A DNA stretch of 7,308 nt, taken from contig JAQGJO010000124.1 of assembly GCA_028290595.1 (NCBI GenBank), forward strand, positions 1 to 7,308, in the 5' to 3' direction. Positions 1-5,805 of the stretch are shown one piece after another. The notes under the pieces are model-generated. The model did not search any database. It worked only from the letters and a program-made list of their open reading frames with translations, and was not told where the DNA came from. The translations under genes and the position numbers were made by a program. Within the stretch, counting starts at the first letter, position 1, and the number at the start of each line of letters is the position of its first letter. The DNA is from Hyphomicrobiales bacterium. Its GTDB lineage: Bacteria; Pseudomonadota; Alphaproteobacteria; Rhizobiales; Beijerinckiaceae.

Positions 1-847
1 GCAATCTCCACAGCAGTGAAATCGCGTTCGCCAGATCGCGAAAGTCCGACGATGGCTGCGGATAGATTTCGCGGTCGTAAAGCTCCAGGGCTTTCGTCTT
101 ATGACCAAGCGAAAGATGCAGCAGCGCGAGATGCCAGCTCATGTGAAAGCGAAAGTTGTTGGCATGCGACCAGCAGGTGCGTGCCTGTTCGAGCCAGGCG
201 ATCCCTTCGAGGGCGCGTCCGCCGGTTTCGAACACATGCGTCAATGCATGCGCCGCCCAGACATCGTCGGGCTGGCGTGTCAGCGCGTCGCGCGCAGCTT
301 GTTCGGCGGCGTTGCTGTTTCCCGTCTCGCCGAGGACGAAGGCGTGACAGCCGAGGATGAATCCATAGGCGGGGTCGGATGCGTTCCACAGGCGCAGAGC
401 GCTTGTTGAGGAGCGCAGCATTCCCGAAAGGTCGCCGCACATGAAGCGAAGGGCGTGGGCGAGTTTGAACGATAGCAGGTCCGGCTGTGTGGCATCTGCA
501 ATTTCCAGACGGTCGGCTGCGTCGCGCCAGCGGCCGACGACGGCGAGGCGCAGGCTTTCGCACAGTTTGATTTCGAATGCCGTGATGCGGCGTCCCTGAA
601 TGGTATTGTCCAATCGGGTCGATATTTCGTAAGCGCGAAGCGCCGGTTCGGTTCGTCCTTGCAGGACGTTGATGAATCCCTGCAGCGCGTGAGCGGCCGG
701 CAATTCAGGGTCGAGCACCAGGGCGTTGATCAGCGTTTCAGTTGTTTCGGGCTGGTGCGCGGCGAAATGAAACGTCGTATCCGCAAACAGCGAAACGGCG
801 CATTCGTCCCCACTGGAATGTTGCCCGGAATATCGATCGGTCAGCAT
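1..847 (-). CDS. TTC38-like tetratricopeptide repeat protein, C-terminal end cut off by window edge
   Basis: The minus frame is open from an ATG at 847 to base 1 without a stop, giving 282 residues of a protein that continues off the left edge. The residue 204-261 region is the clearest match to the TTC38 family (TPR repeat protein 38 and bacterial homologues): HVFETGGRALEGIAWLEQ, then WSHANNF, SWHLALLHLSLG and KALELYDREI, followed by a SLLWRL motif at the edge. Earlier helices such as LPAAHALQGFINVLQGR (49-65) fit TPR-like helical pairs. No signal peptide is visible, so it is probably cytoplasmic. TTC38 members are roughly 440-470 residues, so about 60% is present. A GAGGGG purine run lies five bases before the ATG and supports this start. 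TPR proteins usually mediate protein contacts; the partner and cellular role are unknown. It is divergent from the secreted esterase at 1031. The family call is from memory of motifs, but coding on this strand is clear. Confidence 0.85.
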   Translation of the reverse strand, partial: MLTDRYSGQHSSGDECAVSLFADTTFHFAAHQPETTETLINALVLDPELPAAHALQGFINVLQGRTEPALRAYEISTRLDNTIQGRRITAFEIKLCESLRLAVVGRWRDAADRLEIADATQPDLLSFKLAHALRFMCGDLSGMLRSSTSALRLWNASDPAYGFILGCHAFVLGETGNSNAAEQAARDALTRQPDDVWAAHALTHVFETGGRALEGIAWLEQARTCWSHANNFRFHMSWHLALLHLSLGHKTKALELYDREIYPQPSSDFRDLANAISLLWRL

Positions 848-1030
848 CGGTCCCCTCACGTCAACCGCCTGAAATCGGCTTGAGTGTAAGGGAATTGCGC
901 GACAAACCCGCTTCACGTCCGTCCGCAAATAGTCACGTTCGGGTGAGCGGTGCGTCAACTGGCGAGCATAAAAGGTGATCCGGGTCTATGATGTATGGAA
1001 CTATGCATCTCCCGGGCGGAGGGAACATTG
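848..1030. promoter_or_regulatory. Divergent intergenic region between TPR gene and esterase gene
   Basis: This 183-base gap must hold the promoters for both divergent genes. On the plus strand the best -10-like hexamer is TATGAT at 987-992, 38 bases before the GTG start of the esterase, but the bases 17 upstream (GAGCAT) are not a good -35. On the minus strand a TACACT hexamer lies upstream of the TPR gene, also without a convincing -35. The hexamer TCACGT occurs three times in the same orientation (856-861, 913-918, 933-938), and CGTCAAC occurs twice (859-865, 953-959). These could be regulator half-sites or chance. Neither promoter is firmly placed. Confidence 0.4.
1018..1023 (+). promoter_or_regulatory. 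Shine-Dalgarno site that selects the GTG start of the esterase
   Basis: GGAGGG ends seven bases before the GTG at 1031, which is ideal spacing. The ATG at 995 in the same frame has no comparable purine-rich site and would add 12 residues (MELCISRAEGTL) in front of an already complete signal peptide. The site therefore favours initiation at 1031. Confidence 0.7.
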
Positions 1031-1885
1031 GTGACGTTTCGCGGATGGACCATGGGGCCGGGCGTGCTGGGCCTGCTGATTTTAGGGCTGGTTCTCGCCT
1101 CACCGGCGGCGGCGTGCTCCGATGTGTCGCCCTGCGATGTGGAAGGCGGCTCCTATTTCGTGCGGCCGCCTGCCGGCTGGGATGGCAAGTCATTGCTGCC
1201 GGTGGTGTTCTACTTTCACGGCCACAGCGACAGCGGCGCGGTGACGATCGCCGACACTTATATGAAGAAGTCGCTCGACGACGCGGGCATTCTGCTTGTC
1301 GCGATGGATGGCGAGAACCGCTCGTGGTCGTTTCCCGGCAAGCTCACCGGCAGCCGCGATGATGTCCGCTATACGGCGGCGGTACTGGCCGATGTGAAGA
1401 AGCGGTTTCCTGTCGACAATTCACTGCTGCTGGCGTCGGGCTTTTCCGTCGGCGCGTCGATGGTCTGGAATGTGGCCTGTTCGCTTGGCAATGCATTTTC
1501 GGGTTATGCGCCGATGTCGGGCTCGTATTGGGAGCCGATGCCGACAGACTGTCCCGGCGGTCCGGTGGCGTTGCGGCACATTCATGGCACGGCGGATAAA
1601 ACGGTGCCGCTTGAAGGGCGCAGCCTGCGCAACGGCCAGTTCAAACAGGGCGATTCCAACGAGAGCTTCCGCCGCCTGCTGGCGCGCAACGGCTGCTCAT
1701 CGCAGCCTGACCATGTGTCGACGCGCGATGTCCTGACCTGCCGCACATGGAGCGCCGGTTCCTGTTCAGGCGGCAAGGGCGCCGAATTCTGCCTGCACGA
1801 CGGTGGTCACAGAATTGAGAGCCAGTGGATCGTCGACAGCATGAACTGGCTGCGGGCGCAAAGGCCGGCAACGGCCAAGCGGTAG
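1031..1885 (+). CDS. Secreted alpha/beta-hydrolase esterase, PHB depolymerase / feruloyl esterase-like
   Basis: This is a 284-residue serine esterase of the group that includes LpqC, polyhydroxybutyrate depolymerases and feruloyl/acetyl-xylan esterases; it is expected to hydrolyse esters outside the cytoplasmic membrane. Numbered from the GTG start, residues 1-28 form a Sec signal peptide with a hydrophobic core (VLGLLILGLVL) and a cut near ASPAAA before Cys29. An FHG oxyanion-type motif sits around residues 62-64, the nucleophile Ser139 lies in GFSVGAS, Asp189 in HGTADKTVP and His260 in DGGHRI, so the catalytic triad is complete. Eight cysteines follow the signal peptide (29, 35, 150, 174, 222, 237, 245, 254), an even number that suits disulfide bonding in the periplasm or medium. 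The sequence before Cys29 is AAA, a poor lipobox, so a lipoprotein is unlikely. The polymer or ester substrate cannot be read from the sequence. The stop is one base from the convergent MFS gene. Confidence 0.85.
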   Translation: MTFRGWTMGPGVLGLLILGLVLASPAAACSDVSPCDVEGGSYFVRPPAGWDGKSLLPVVFYFHGHSDSGAVTIADTYMKKSLDDAGILLVAMDGENRSWSFPGKLTGSRDDVRYTAAVLADVKKRFPVDNSLLLASGFSVGASMVWNVACSLGNAFSGYAPMSGSYWEPMPTDCPGGPVALRHIHGTADKTVPLEGRSLRNGQFKQGDSNESFRRLLARNGCSSQPDHVSTRDVLTCRTWSAGSCSGGKGAEFCLHDGGHRIESQWIVDSMNWLRAQRPATAKR

Positions 1886-1886
1886 C

Positions 1887-3101
1887 TTACTGCTCCGCGG
1901 CCGCAGGCGATCTCTTGCTGCTGACGAACAGGAAGATGAGCGTCGCAACGACCAGCAGCGCCGCATTCGCCATAATGCCGCCGGGGTGGCCGATGCCGGA
2001 AAAATCGTCGATAAGGCCGATGACGACCGGGCCCGCCACAAAGCCGATATCGCTGAGCGTGCGTTGCAAGCCCATGCCCGATCCATATTGCCGGCGCGGC
2101 AGGATGGCGATGGAATAAGCGCCGATGGCCGGCCCGTTGAAGCCGCCTGTGATGCCGTAAAGCACCATGGACAGCCAGAACCAGTATTGCTGCGGCCCGG
2201 CGATGATGGCGAGCAGGGCGACGGCCATGCCGATCATCGAAAAGACGACGGCCATGCGCGCGCCGGCTTTCTCGATGAGGAGCTGGCTGAATGGCATCAT
2301 CATCATCATGGTGATCGCGATGATACCGATGCCATAGCCGATCTGGGCGACGTCCATGCCGAATGAATCCTGGGCGATCAGCGGGATGAGCTGGAACATG
2401 CAGGCCGTGCGCGTAAAGAAAGAGACGGCGCTGATGAAAGAAATCCCGAGAAACGGCGCGCTGAACATGCCGCGCTTTTCGGTCGCCAGAGCGCCCGACA
2501 GACTGCGTGCCGGCGCGACCTTGGAATCGCGAAAGCTGAAGAGCGCCAGAAGCGCGGTCGTCAGGGAAATGATCATCAGGGCCCAGAACGGCGCCGTAAG
2601 CCCGAAAAGTTTCGCTATGTAACCGCCGAAAACAGATCCTACGGTGGCGCCCATCTGCAGCGCGAGCTGATAGAGCCCGACGAGCCGGGCGCGTGTCGAG
2701 GGCGTTGAAATGTCGGCAAGCGCTGCCAGCGACACGGTCAGATACATGCCCGAGCCGACGCCCTGGACGAAGCGCCAGATGCACAATTGCAGAAAATCGG
2801 TGGTCAGCGCTGCGCCAAGGCTGCCGACTGCGATGATGAGCGCTCCGGCCACCAGCAGCGGTCGGCGCCCGGTCTGTTGACTGAGCCAGCCCGAGGGAAA
2901 ATTGGCGAGCAACCTGCCGATGCCGAAAATCGTCACCAGCATACCGACCATAGTGCTGCTGACGCTGAAGGAGGCGGCGTAGACTGACAAGATGGGCACG
3001 ACGATGCTGCTGCCCATCATCGCGCAGCAGATCATGATCAGCAACGGCCAGATCTGCCGTTCCTGCTTCAAAGACTCCCAGATCGTTTTCAAACGGCCCA
3101 T
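1887..3101 (-). CDS. MFS transporter, 12-helix, drug/metabolite family type
   Basis: This 404-residue protein is an inner-membrane secondary transporter of the major facilitator superfamily. Hydrophobic segments are regularly spaced, with six before a central basic/polar loop near residues 190-212 and six after it. A motif-A-like loop between helices 2 and 3 reads GWLSQQTGRRPLL (71-83), with Gln where the family usually has Asp. The helix 4 region carries RFVQGVGSGMY (110-120), and helix 5 has a motif-C-like GATVGSVFGGYIA. Five consecutive methionines occur at 265-269. The ATG at 3101 is the only good start, since an in-frame stop lies about 30 bases upstream, but its ribosome binding site is weak. 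It is the last gene of the leftward run, 109 bases after the isomerase-like gene, and probably moves the pathway substrate or product. The direction of transport is unknown. Confidence 0.88.
   Translation of the reverse strand: MGRLKTIWESLKQERQIWPLLIMICCAMMGSSIVVPILSVYAASFSVSSTMVGMLVTIFGIGRLLANFPSGWLSQQTGRRPLLVAGALIIAVGSLGAALTTDFLQLCIWRFVQGVGSGMYLTVSLAALADISTPSTRARLVGLYQLALQMGATVGSVFGGYIAKLFGLTAPFWALMIISLTTALLALFSFRDSKVAPARSLSGALATEKRGMFSAPFLGISFISAVSFFTRTACMFQLIPLIAQDSFGMDVAQIGYGIGIIAITMMMMMPFSQLLIEKAGARMAVVFSMIGMAVALLAIIAGPQQYWFWLSMVLYGITGGFNGPAIGAYSIAILPRRQYGSGMGLQRTLSDIGFVAGPVVIGLIDDFSGIGHPGGIMANAALLVVATLIFLFVSSKRSPAAAEQ
2295..2309. repeat. (CAT)5 trinucleotide run
   Basis: Five perfect CAT units encode five consecutive methionines (residues 265-269) of the MFS protein on the minus strand, inside a predicted helix of the second half. 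Short in-frame trinucleotide runs can change length by slippage without a frameshift; whether this one varies is unknown. Confidence 0.7.
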
Positions 3102-3210
3102 TGGCGAGCTTTTCGCAGTCCGCCCGTTTCAGGTCAACTCAAGCGAGATGCGGGACGCCTGCTTCAGAGCCTTTTAGCGTCTGGAAAAGGTTGATTTCCA
3201 AACGTGCTAT
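3102..3210. other. Gap between isomerase-like gene and MFS gene, with small hairpins
   Basis: This 109-base space breaks the otherwise tight leftward gene row. It contains TGGAAA (3182-3187) and TTTCCA (3195-3200), a perfect six-base stem with a seven-base loop, and the overlapping pair CCTTTT (3171-3176) and AAAAGG (3185-3190). The stems are AT-rich, and no U-run follows on the minus strand, so they do not make a standard intrinsic terminator. A TTGACC hexamer lies about 30 bases upstream of the MFS start but has only a poor -10 (GAAAAG) at 17 bases. The MFS gene may be read through from upstream or may have its own weak promoter. Confidence 0.35.
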
Positions 3211-3981
3211 TTAGTGTTCGCGGACGAGGCGGCCCAGTGCGCCTGCCAGGCGATAATCGCCGAGTTGCTCCTTCAGCCGTTTCGCCGCGCCCCAGATGAC
3301 CGCCTGATTGGAATTGACGACCGGTTTGCCCAGAGCGCGCTCGATGGCGTCGACGGCCTCGATCTGCGTCGTGTTGGTGCAGGACAGGAAGATGCCGTCG
3401 GCCTCCGGGCGATCGTTCTGACGTGCCAGCTCGACCCATTGCTGCGGCGTGATCTTGACGAAGTCCGCGCCGTTGGCGCAGGCGAGCGCCACGTCATTCA
3501 CGGTCTCGATGCCGACCTCGGCGAGGTAGGAAATCGCGTCCTTGTTGGTCTTGTAAGGGCTGAGCACAACGACCTTCGACATGCCGAGCGCGCGCATGGC
3601 CTCGACGACAAGGCCGATGGTCGAACAGGCCGGGCGCTTCGTCCGCTGTTCGATGAGGTCGATCAGGCCGCGATCGCCCTGGGTGCCTTCCTTCATGGAG
3701 GTGCCGGTGCAGTGGAAGACGATCATGTCGGGGCTCATGTCCGTCAGGATGTCCGCGGCCTGCTCGATCGTGGGGCGCAGATCGGCGAGCGTTGTCGAAG
3801 GATTACCGGCGATGCGCGCGCGCATGACGTGAATGCCCATCCCCTGCGGCGCGAAATGCTGGAACTGCGGCTCGCTCAGCGTGTTCACGGCCGGAATGAT
3901 CAGGCCGAGTTTGGCGCGGGCAGGCGTGATGTGATCGGTGGATTGGCTTGAAGATTGTCCTGCAGTGGCTGCGTCGTCCAT
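3211..3981 (-). CDS. Maleate cis-trans isomerase family protein (Asp/Glu/hydantoin racemase superfamily)
   Basis: This 256-residue cytoplasmic enzyme belongs to the two-domain, two-cysteine superfamily that includes maleate isomerase (NicE), arylmalonate decarboxylase, and hydantoin and aspartate/glutamate racemases. The opening LGLIIPAVNTLSEPQF (25-40) with Asn33 matches the substrate carboxylate-binding motif of the maleate isomerase group. Cys91 in VFHCTGTSM and Cys201 in FLSCTNTTQIEAVDAIE are the expected active-site pair, and GKPVVNSNQAVIW (218-230) is the usual C-terminal motif. Residues 1-20 are a polar extension. The length is typical (about 240-260). The ATG at 3981 is preceded by an AAGGA site at proper spacing. 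It lies 20 bases after the flavin monooxygenase gene and downstream of a NicF-like amidohydrolase, which suggests that it isomerises a maleate-like acid. A racemase or decarboxylase role on a related substrate is the main alternative; family is firm, substrate is not. Confidence 0.87.
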   Translation of the reverse strand: MDDAATAGQSSSQSTDHITPARAKLGLIIPAVNTLSEPQFQHFAPQGMGIHVMRARIAGNPSTTLADLRPTIEQAADILTDMSPDMIVFHCTGTSMKEGTQGDRGLIDLIEQRTKRPACSTIGLVVEAMRALGMSKVVVLSPYKTNKDAISYLAEVGIETVNDVALACANGADFVKITPQQWVELARQNDRPEADGIFLSCTNTTQIEAVDAIERALGKPVVNSNQAVIWGAAKRLKEQLGDYRLAGALGRLVREH

Positions 3982-4001
3982 GTGTCTTCCTTTTCAATCG
4001 T

Positions 4002-5030
4002 TCACGGCACGGAGGCCATTTGTTTCCTGACCAGCGGCATGATCTTGCGCGCAAAATTTTCCATGCTTTCGTACATGGGATGGAAATGCATCATTAACGT
4101 GCCGACGCCTGCAGCTTCGAACTGTTCGATCCGTTCGGCGATGACCTCCGGCGTGCCGACGAGGCCGGGCCCCATTGCTTTGGCGCAAATGAAGGCGAGG
4201 TTGTTGGTCTTGCCGTATTCTTCGAGTGCGCTGGCCGTCCGTTCAGCTTCTTCCATCGTGTCGGTGCAGATCACATGGCATGACATACCGAAATTTATAT
4301 CTCGCCCATGGGTTGCCGCGCGGGCGCGCATGTCGGCAACGTCGGCGGCAACACGATCGACATTCTTGCGCCATTCGCGGCGATCGGGAATGTAATCGAC
4401 GAACCAGTATTCGCAATTGCGCGCGATGACGTTCTTGCCGGGCTCGTGACGGCTCGCCGCATAGATCGGCGGATTGGGCAGTTGAACAGTTTTCAGCGGC
4501 AATCCCTGATCGGGCACTGTGTAAAACTCGCCGTGGTAATCGAGCTTCTCCTGCGTCCACAGACCGCGGATCACCTGCATGAACTCGTCCATGCGGCGAT
4601 AGCGCTCTTCCTCGCTTTTCTCCAGCTTGCCGTTGCTGAAGGTATCGAATTCTTCCTTCCACCAGCCGTTGACGACGTTGAGCGCGGCGCGGCCGCCGCT
4701 GATGCGGTCGAGTGAGGCGGCAAATTTCGCCACCACCTGGGGATTGAGAATGCCTGGATGCACGGCGACCATCAGTTCGATCTTGTGCGTCAGTGCTGCC
4801 AGTGCCGCCATCAGCATCCATGCCGGATGGTCGGTTCCCATCCAGCGTTCCGCCACAAGGGTGGTCTCGTAACCGAGTTCCTCGGCGCGGCGGATCAGGT
4901 TGACCGCGAAAGTGAAAGCCTTATCGGGTCCGTTGACGAGCCCGCGAACCGCGGACTCGCTGATGGCTTCGGTCATCGCCGGCTCGGGGCGTATCGTATG
5001 CGGCAGCGGCGTCCACACCCCATAGCGCAT
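4002..5030 (-). CDS. LLM-class flavin-dependent monooxygenase, SsuD/RutA-like
   Basis: This 342-residue protein is a bacterial luciferase-like (LLM) TIM-barrel enzyme expected to use reduced FMN, supplied by a separate reductase, and O2. The opening strand MRYGVWTPLP, the AEELGYETTLVAERW region (49-63), the HPGILNPQVVAKFAASLDRI segment (91-110) followed by SGGRAALNVVNGW (111-123), RYRRMDEFMQVIRGLW (143-158) and the C-terminal GTPEVIAERIEQFEAAGV (292-309) are characteristic. The middle block resembles alkanesulfonate monooxygenase SsuD, pyrimidine oxygenase RutA and sulfone monooxygenase SfnG, so the substrate cannot be chosen by motif alone. The start at 5030 is set by an AGGAGG site eight bases upstream (5044-5039). 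Gaps of 20 bases separate it from the amidohydrolase before it and the isomerase-like gene after it. That placement suggests it performs the first, oxygenating step of the local pathway. No flavin reductase gene is present here. Confidence 0.9.
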   Translation of the reverse strand: MRYGVWTPLPHTIRPEPAMTEAISESAVRGLVNGPDKAFTFAVNLIRRAEELGYETTLVAERWMGTDHPAWMLMAALAALTHKIELMVAVHPGILNPQVVAKFAASLDRISGGRAALNVVNGWWKEEFDTFSNGKLEKSEEERYRRMDEFMQVIRGLWTQEKLDYHGEFYTVPDQGLPLKTVQLPNPPIYAASRHEPGKNVIARNCEYWFVDYIPDRREWRKNVDRVAADVADMRARAATHGRDINFGMSCHVICTDTMEEAERTASALEEYGKTNNLAFICAKAMGPGLVGTPEVIAERIEQFEAAGVGTLMMHFHPMYESMENFARKIMPLVRKQMASVP

Positions 5031-5050
5031 GATAGGCTCCTCCTGCCTGC

Positions 5051-5746
5051 CTACTTCTCTGCTGTCGGCGCCATCTGTTTGCCAAGCAGCGCCACTTCCA
5101 GCTCATTGAGCGAAAGCACAGTCGCGTATTTGGCGTTCATGTCGAACAGATTGGCGGCATGGGCGTAGTTAGAACGGTCGAAACAGCAATCGTCGATGAC
5201 GAATGTGGTGAAACCATTGGAAAACGCATCGACGGTGGAGGCGCGCACGCAGCCCGATGTGGAGACACCACAGACGATGACCGTATCGACCTTATGTTTG
5301 ACCAGGTAGCTGGTGAGCGGCGTCTGGAAGAAGGCGCTGGCCTTCTCTTTGTCAAGAACCCACTCGTCGTCTCTGGGCGCGATTTCCGGCGGAAACTCGT
5401 TGAACTTCGGACCGTAGCTCTGGACCCGCTGGCTCTTGGTGGCGCGACCCGTATACAGCACGTCATAGGCGTCGCCACGCGTGAAGACGACCGGGCGGCC
5501 GAGATCGCGGAACATGCTAATGAGCTGGGCGATGCGCGGCATGGTCTCCCATGAGACGGGTCCGCAGGCAGGGCCGAACTCGGCGATGGCCTCTTCGATC
5601 GTCAGGCCGGGCGAACCGGTGAAGCCATAGGTCACGTCGATGACGATGAGGGCGGTGCGCTCGCCGATCTCCTGGGGTTTCATGAACCCGCCGGATTCGT
5701 AAGTCTTGCGCTCTTCCGCCGGCACGGCTTTCATCCATTCCTTCAT
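5051..5746 (-). CDS. Isochorismatase-fold amidohydrolase, N-carbamoylsarcosine amidase / maleamate amidohydrolase type
   Basis: This 231-residue protein is a cysteine hydrolase of the isochorismatase superfamily, cleaving C-N amide or carbamoyl bonds and releasing ammonia. The catalytic triad is visible: Asp37 in LIVIDVTYGFTG, Lys133 in DKEKASAFF (the K-x-x-x-S-A-F pattern), and Cys166 in GVSTSGCVRAS, with the usual cis-peptide site just before it. The stretch CGPVSWETMPRIAQLI (61-76) and the late motif HAANLFDMNAKYATVLSL (196-213) are hallmarks of the N-carbamoylsarcosine amidase/maleamate amidohydrolase (NicF) subgroup rather than of nicotinamidase or EntB. About 30 residues precede the core. 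A GGAG site six bases before the ATG at 5746 supports the start. It is co-linear with the flavin enzyme (20-base gap). Maleamate, N-carbamoyl amino acids and ureidoacrylate are candidate substrates; the first gains weight from the maleate-isomerase relative two genes downstream. Confidence 0.88.
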   Translation of the reverse strand: MKEWMKAVPAEERKTYESGGFMKPQEIGERTALIVIDVTYGFTGSPGLTIEEAIAEFGPACGPVSWETMPRIAQLISMFRDLGRPVVFTRGDAYDVLYTGRATKSQRVQSYGPKFNEFPPEIAPRDDEWVLDKEKASAFFQTPLTSYLVKHKVDTVIVCGVSTSGCVRASTVDAFSNGFTTFVIDDCCFDRSNYAHAANLFDMNAKYATVLSLNELEVALLGKQMAPTAEK

Positions 5747-5805
5747 CGCAGTCTCCGTTTTTGTTGTTCATCCCATCATGGAGCCAGTGGGCCGCTATGT
5801 CCACT

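Noticed and set aside
16..563. Overlapping short open frames on both strands (16-360 plus, 101-409 plus, 99-563 minus)
   Set aside because: They are arginine-rich frames without family motifs, and all overlap the well-supported TPR coding frame that runs off the left edge.
995..1030. Upstream ATG start for the esterase
   Set aside because: There is no ribosome site in front of it. The GTG at 1031 has GGAGGG at ideal spacing and gives a standard signal peptide.
1085..1120. Lipoprotein signal in the esterase
   Set aside because: The residues before Cys29 are Ala-Ala-Ala, without the Leu/Val expected at -3, so an ordinary signal peptidase I cut is more likely.
1897..1904. GCGGCCGC palindrome near the convergent gene ends as a terminator
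   Set aside because: It lies inside the 3' coding end of the MFS gene (Ala-rich tail), is a short restriction-site-type palindrome, and has no T-run on either side.
1807..2784. 325-codon minus frame overlapping the MFS gene
   Set aside because: It is His/Arg-rich and lacks domains; it is an out-of-frame shadow of the MFS coding sequence on the same strand.
3171..3200. Intrinsic terminator after the isomerase-like gene
   Set aside because: The stems are only six AT-rich pairs and no U-run follows on the minus strand.
3214..3951. 245-codon plus-strand frame antisense to the isomerase-like gene
   Set aside because: It covers almost exactly the same bases as a gene with intact catalytic motifs. 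Its product is Asp/Gly/Arg-rich without recognisable motifs, typical of an antisense shadow in GC-rich DNA.
4243..4821. 192-codon minus frame inside the flavin monooxygenase gene
   Set aside because: It is an Arg-rich shadow of the LLM gene, which has strong motifs and an AGGAGG site.
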